Below are positions 16,768 through 18,181 of a stretch of 18,181 nt of DNA, in pieces; position 1 is the first letter of the stretch; each line of letters opens with the position of its first letter. The stretch is from Rhizopus sp. PT2906 (taxonomy: Eukaryota > Mucoromycota > Mucoromycetes > Mucorales > Rhizopodaceae). The position numbers were made by a program, and so were the translations under genes. The notes beneath the pieces are model-generated. The model was not told the origin of the DNA, made no database searches, and saw nothing but the letters and a program-made list of their open reading frames with translations. The stretch covers positions 1 through 18,181 of the forward strand of contig JAMYHX010000671.1 in NCBI GenBank assembly GCA_025529335.1, written 5' to 3'.

Positions 16768-17697
16768 AATCGAAAAAGTTGTTTTAAAAAAGCTCTTTTT
16801 CTTTTTCAAATAAAAAAAAGAGAAAAGCCGTATAAAATATAAAAAAAAGGATAAATAAAGGAAATGAAAAAGAAAGAATAAAAAAAGGAACTTGGAATTT
16901 TTTATAAAAAAAATGCAAGAAAAATTTTACTCGCACTTTTTTCCAAAAGGATTTCAAACGATACGTACGCCCCTTATTTCACCCTCTTGTCTGAGACTGT
17001 TTAAAAAGATGAAAGATTTACTTTTTTCATCCTTTGCTTCTATATGATATAATATGTACAAGATATCTCACATCAGTTTTATATTGCAAAAGATACAGCA
17101 AACACATTTTATGAGTAAAAGAGACCAGCGGTACACATTTTAAACAGTAGAAAGAAAGTCTTTATGTTTAGCTCAATTTGAATGCGATTCGTATTCCTCC
17201 AAGTTCACTCATCCAAGACATACTATCAAACTCTTTCTAGTTTCTAAATGTCCTCTTTTATTTCTACATTATGTTTATTATTAATTTGACAAGTGCATTA
17301 GCAGCTGTGTATAGAAGTCGATACATGTCCTTGGCTCACGTAACCATGTCTAGAAGGGTTTTATTGACAAACCCTTTTTCTATATAAAATCCTTGGATGA
17401 TACATATCATGGGAAACCTTATTCATAATTCCTTGCCTATGAGAAATATCATAGTGCCTTATTTAGAAGTTGTTTTACAACACACAGCCAATAGACATAG
17501 TCTTATGTAAGGACAATATACCCCATGACTCTAATATAAAAAAATGGGCTCTAGTACGCTTTTCAACTAAACATCAATGTATAACTTGAGAAAAATTACT
17601 CTCAAAATACGATAATAAGAAGACTACACTTGTTTATCATTGACATGTTTTTGTAGTAACATCAATTTTTAAAACTACGACCTTTTTTTTATATACA
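16768..17697. other. Intergenic region upstream of the bromodomain gene
   Basis: The stretch is 930 bp of AT-rich sequence. It should contain the bromodomain promoter (minus strand) on the left and the end of the right-edge gene on the right. The part 16795-16930 is strongly A/G-rich on the plus strand. No coding stretch, tRNA or clear repeat was seen; a tRNA-like pair of boxes near 17168-17198 is too closely spaced. Confidence 0.6.
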
Positions 17698-18181
17698 TCA
17701 TTTTCTCCTACCAAATAAGGTCTTTTTTGATTTCTGCTCTTTCAACATAACCTTGGCCAATTCATGCACGGGCAGATTGCATGTGGATTTCCAAGCTTGA
17801 AAAACATCAATTTCATGCTTGATAGCCATAGCAGTTGCCTAATAAAAAAAAGGTTACAGGGTATTTATATATTATATCTATATTTTTATACTTGAATATT
17901 GGACCACGTTGGATGTTGTTGATCTGATATTTCTTGTTTTATTTGCTGATACGCATCTTGAATGAAGAGTGCGTCCTTTTTGTAAATAGGATTGACCAAG
18001 AGAATATCATTCTCTTTGATTTCTATTCCAAGGTTAATATGAGCTCTTTCTTTCTCTATTCGTTTACCTTCTTTGATATTGTGTTGTTCCAATAGTTTCC
18101 TTAGAGAATGAACTGTACAAGTGAGGTGGTTAAGATTGGTTGATAAGTTTTGTACTTTTTCAACGTGTGTTTCCTTTAGTA
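17698..18181 (-). CDS. Unrecognised helical protein, C-terminal part
   Basis: The gene enters from the right edge. Visible exons: 18181-17892 (open to the window end, first full codon at 18179) and 17838-17698; one GT-AG intron of 53 nt in phase 0; 142 residues visible. The sequence is rich in K, E, Q, N and I, with probable coiled-coil helices (VHSLRKLLEQHNIKEG and IQDAYQQIKQEIS). It has a central ILLVNPIYKKD strand-like piece and ends in a basic tail, LKEQKSKKTLFGRRK. I do not recognise the family; a structural or complex-subunit protein is a guess. The frame is well supported: the intron removal keeps the phase, and the exon 2 text (ATAMAIKHEIDVFQAWKS) is plainly protein-like. Confidence 0.7.

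Noticed and set aside
17165..17200. tRNA-like A box (TAGCTCAATTTG) and B box-like string (GATTCGTATTCC)
   Set aside because: They are only about 15 nt apart, too close for an anticodon arm, and no acceptor stem pairs.
1..18181. CRISPR arrays, bacterial operons, ribosome binding sites, rRNA
   Set aside because: The sequence is spliced fungal nuclear DNA; no direct-repeat/spacer pattern or rRNA segment was seen.

Overview
The window is nuclear DNA of an early-diverging fungus, most likely a member of the Mucoromycota such as Mucorales. The reasons are the AT-rich intergenic sequence, dense coding, and 37 inferred introns. Thirty-five of these are only 46-68 nt long; the two exceptions are 78 and 104 nt. 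All splice models came from reading the sequence. For the six complete genes the total coding length is an exact multiple of three and the joined proteins match their families across every junction. The species cannot be fixed from the sequence alone.

Layout, left to right. (1) 378-1601, minus: a branched-chain-amino-acid aminotransferase (4 exons, 356 aa). (2) 1617-3721: a 2.1 kb gap with no intact gene, holding eroded coding fragments; the best is a TnpB/Fanzor-like C-terminal zinc ribbon at 2972-3145 minus. (3) 3722-5164, minus: a J-domain co-chaperone of the Caj1/Djp1 DnaJ-X type with an added N-terminal CxxC...CxxC module (5 exons, 412 aa). (4) 5165-6352: a divergent promoter region. (5) 6353-9721, plus: importin beta-1/Kap95 (15 exons, 862 aa). 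(6) 10192-11824, plus: the Rrb1/GRWD1 WD40 ribosome-assembly factor (5 exons, 475 aa). (7) 11835-14731, minus: a Zn2Cys6 transcription factor with a fungal-specific regulatory domain (9 exons including 12-nt and 27-nt micro-exons, 823 aa). (8) 15059-16767, minus: a BET-family double-bromodomain protein with NET domain (4 exons, one a GC-AG intron boundary, 501 aa). (9) 17698-18181, minus: the C-terminal end of an unrecognised helical protein that runs off the right edge.

The intact genes are mostly housekeeping (amino-acid metabolism, chaperone, nuclear import, ribosome assembly, chromatin reading) plus one regulator. They do not form a pathway or operon, and I found no dedicated novel system. 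The points most worth checking are the eroded Fanzor-like relic, the Zn-ribbon/J-domain fusion, the Rrb1/transcription-factor pair whose stop codons are 10 nt apart with poly(A) signals inside or touching each other's ends, and the transcription factor's intron architecture (micro-exons, T(n)A(n) palindromes, a stop-free 54-nt intron).
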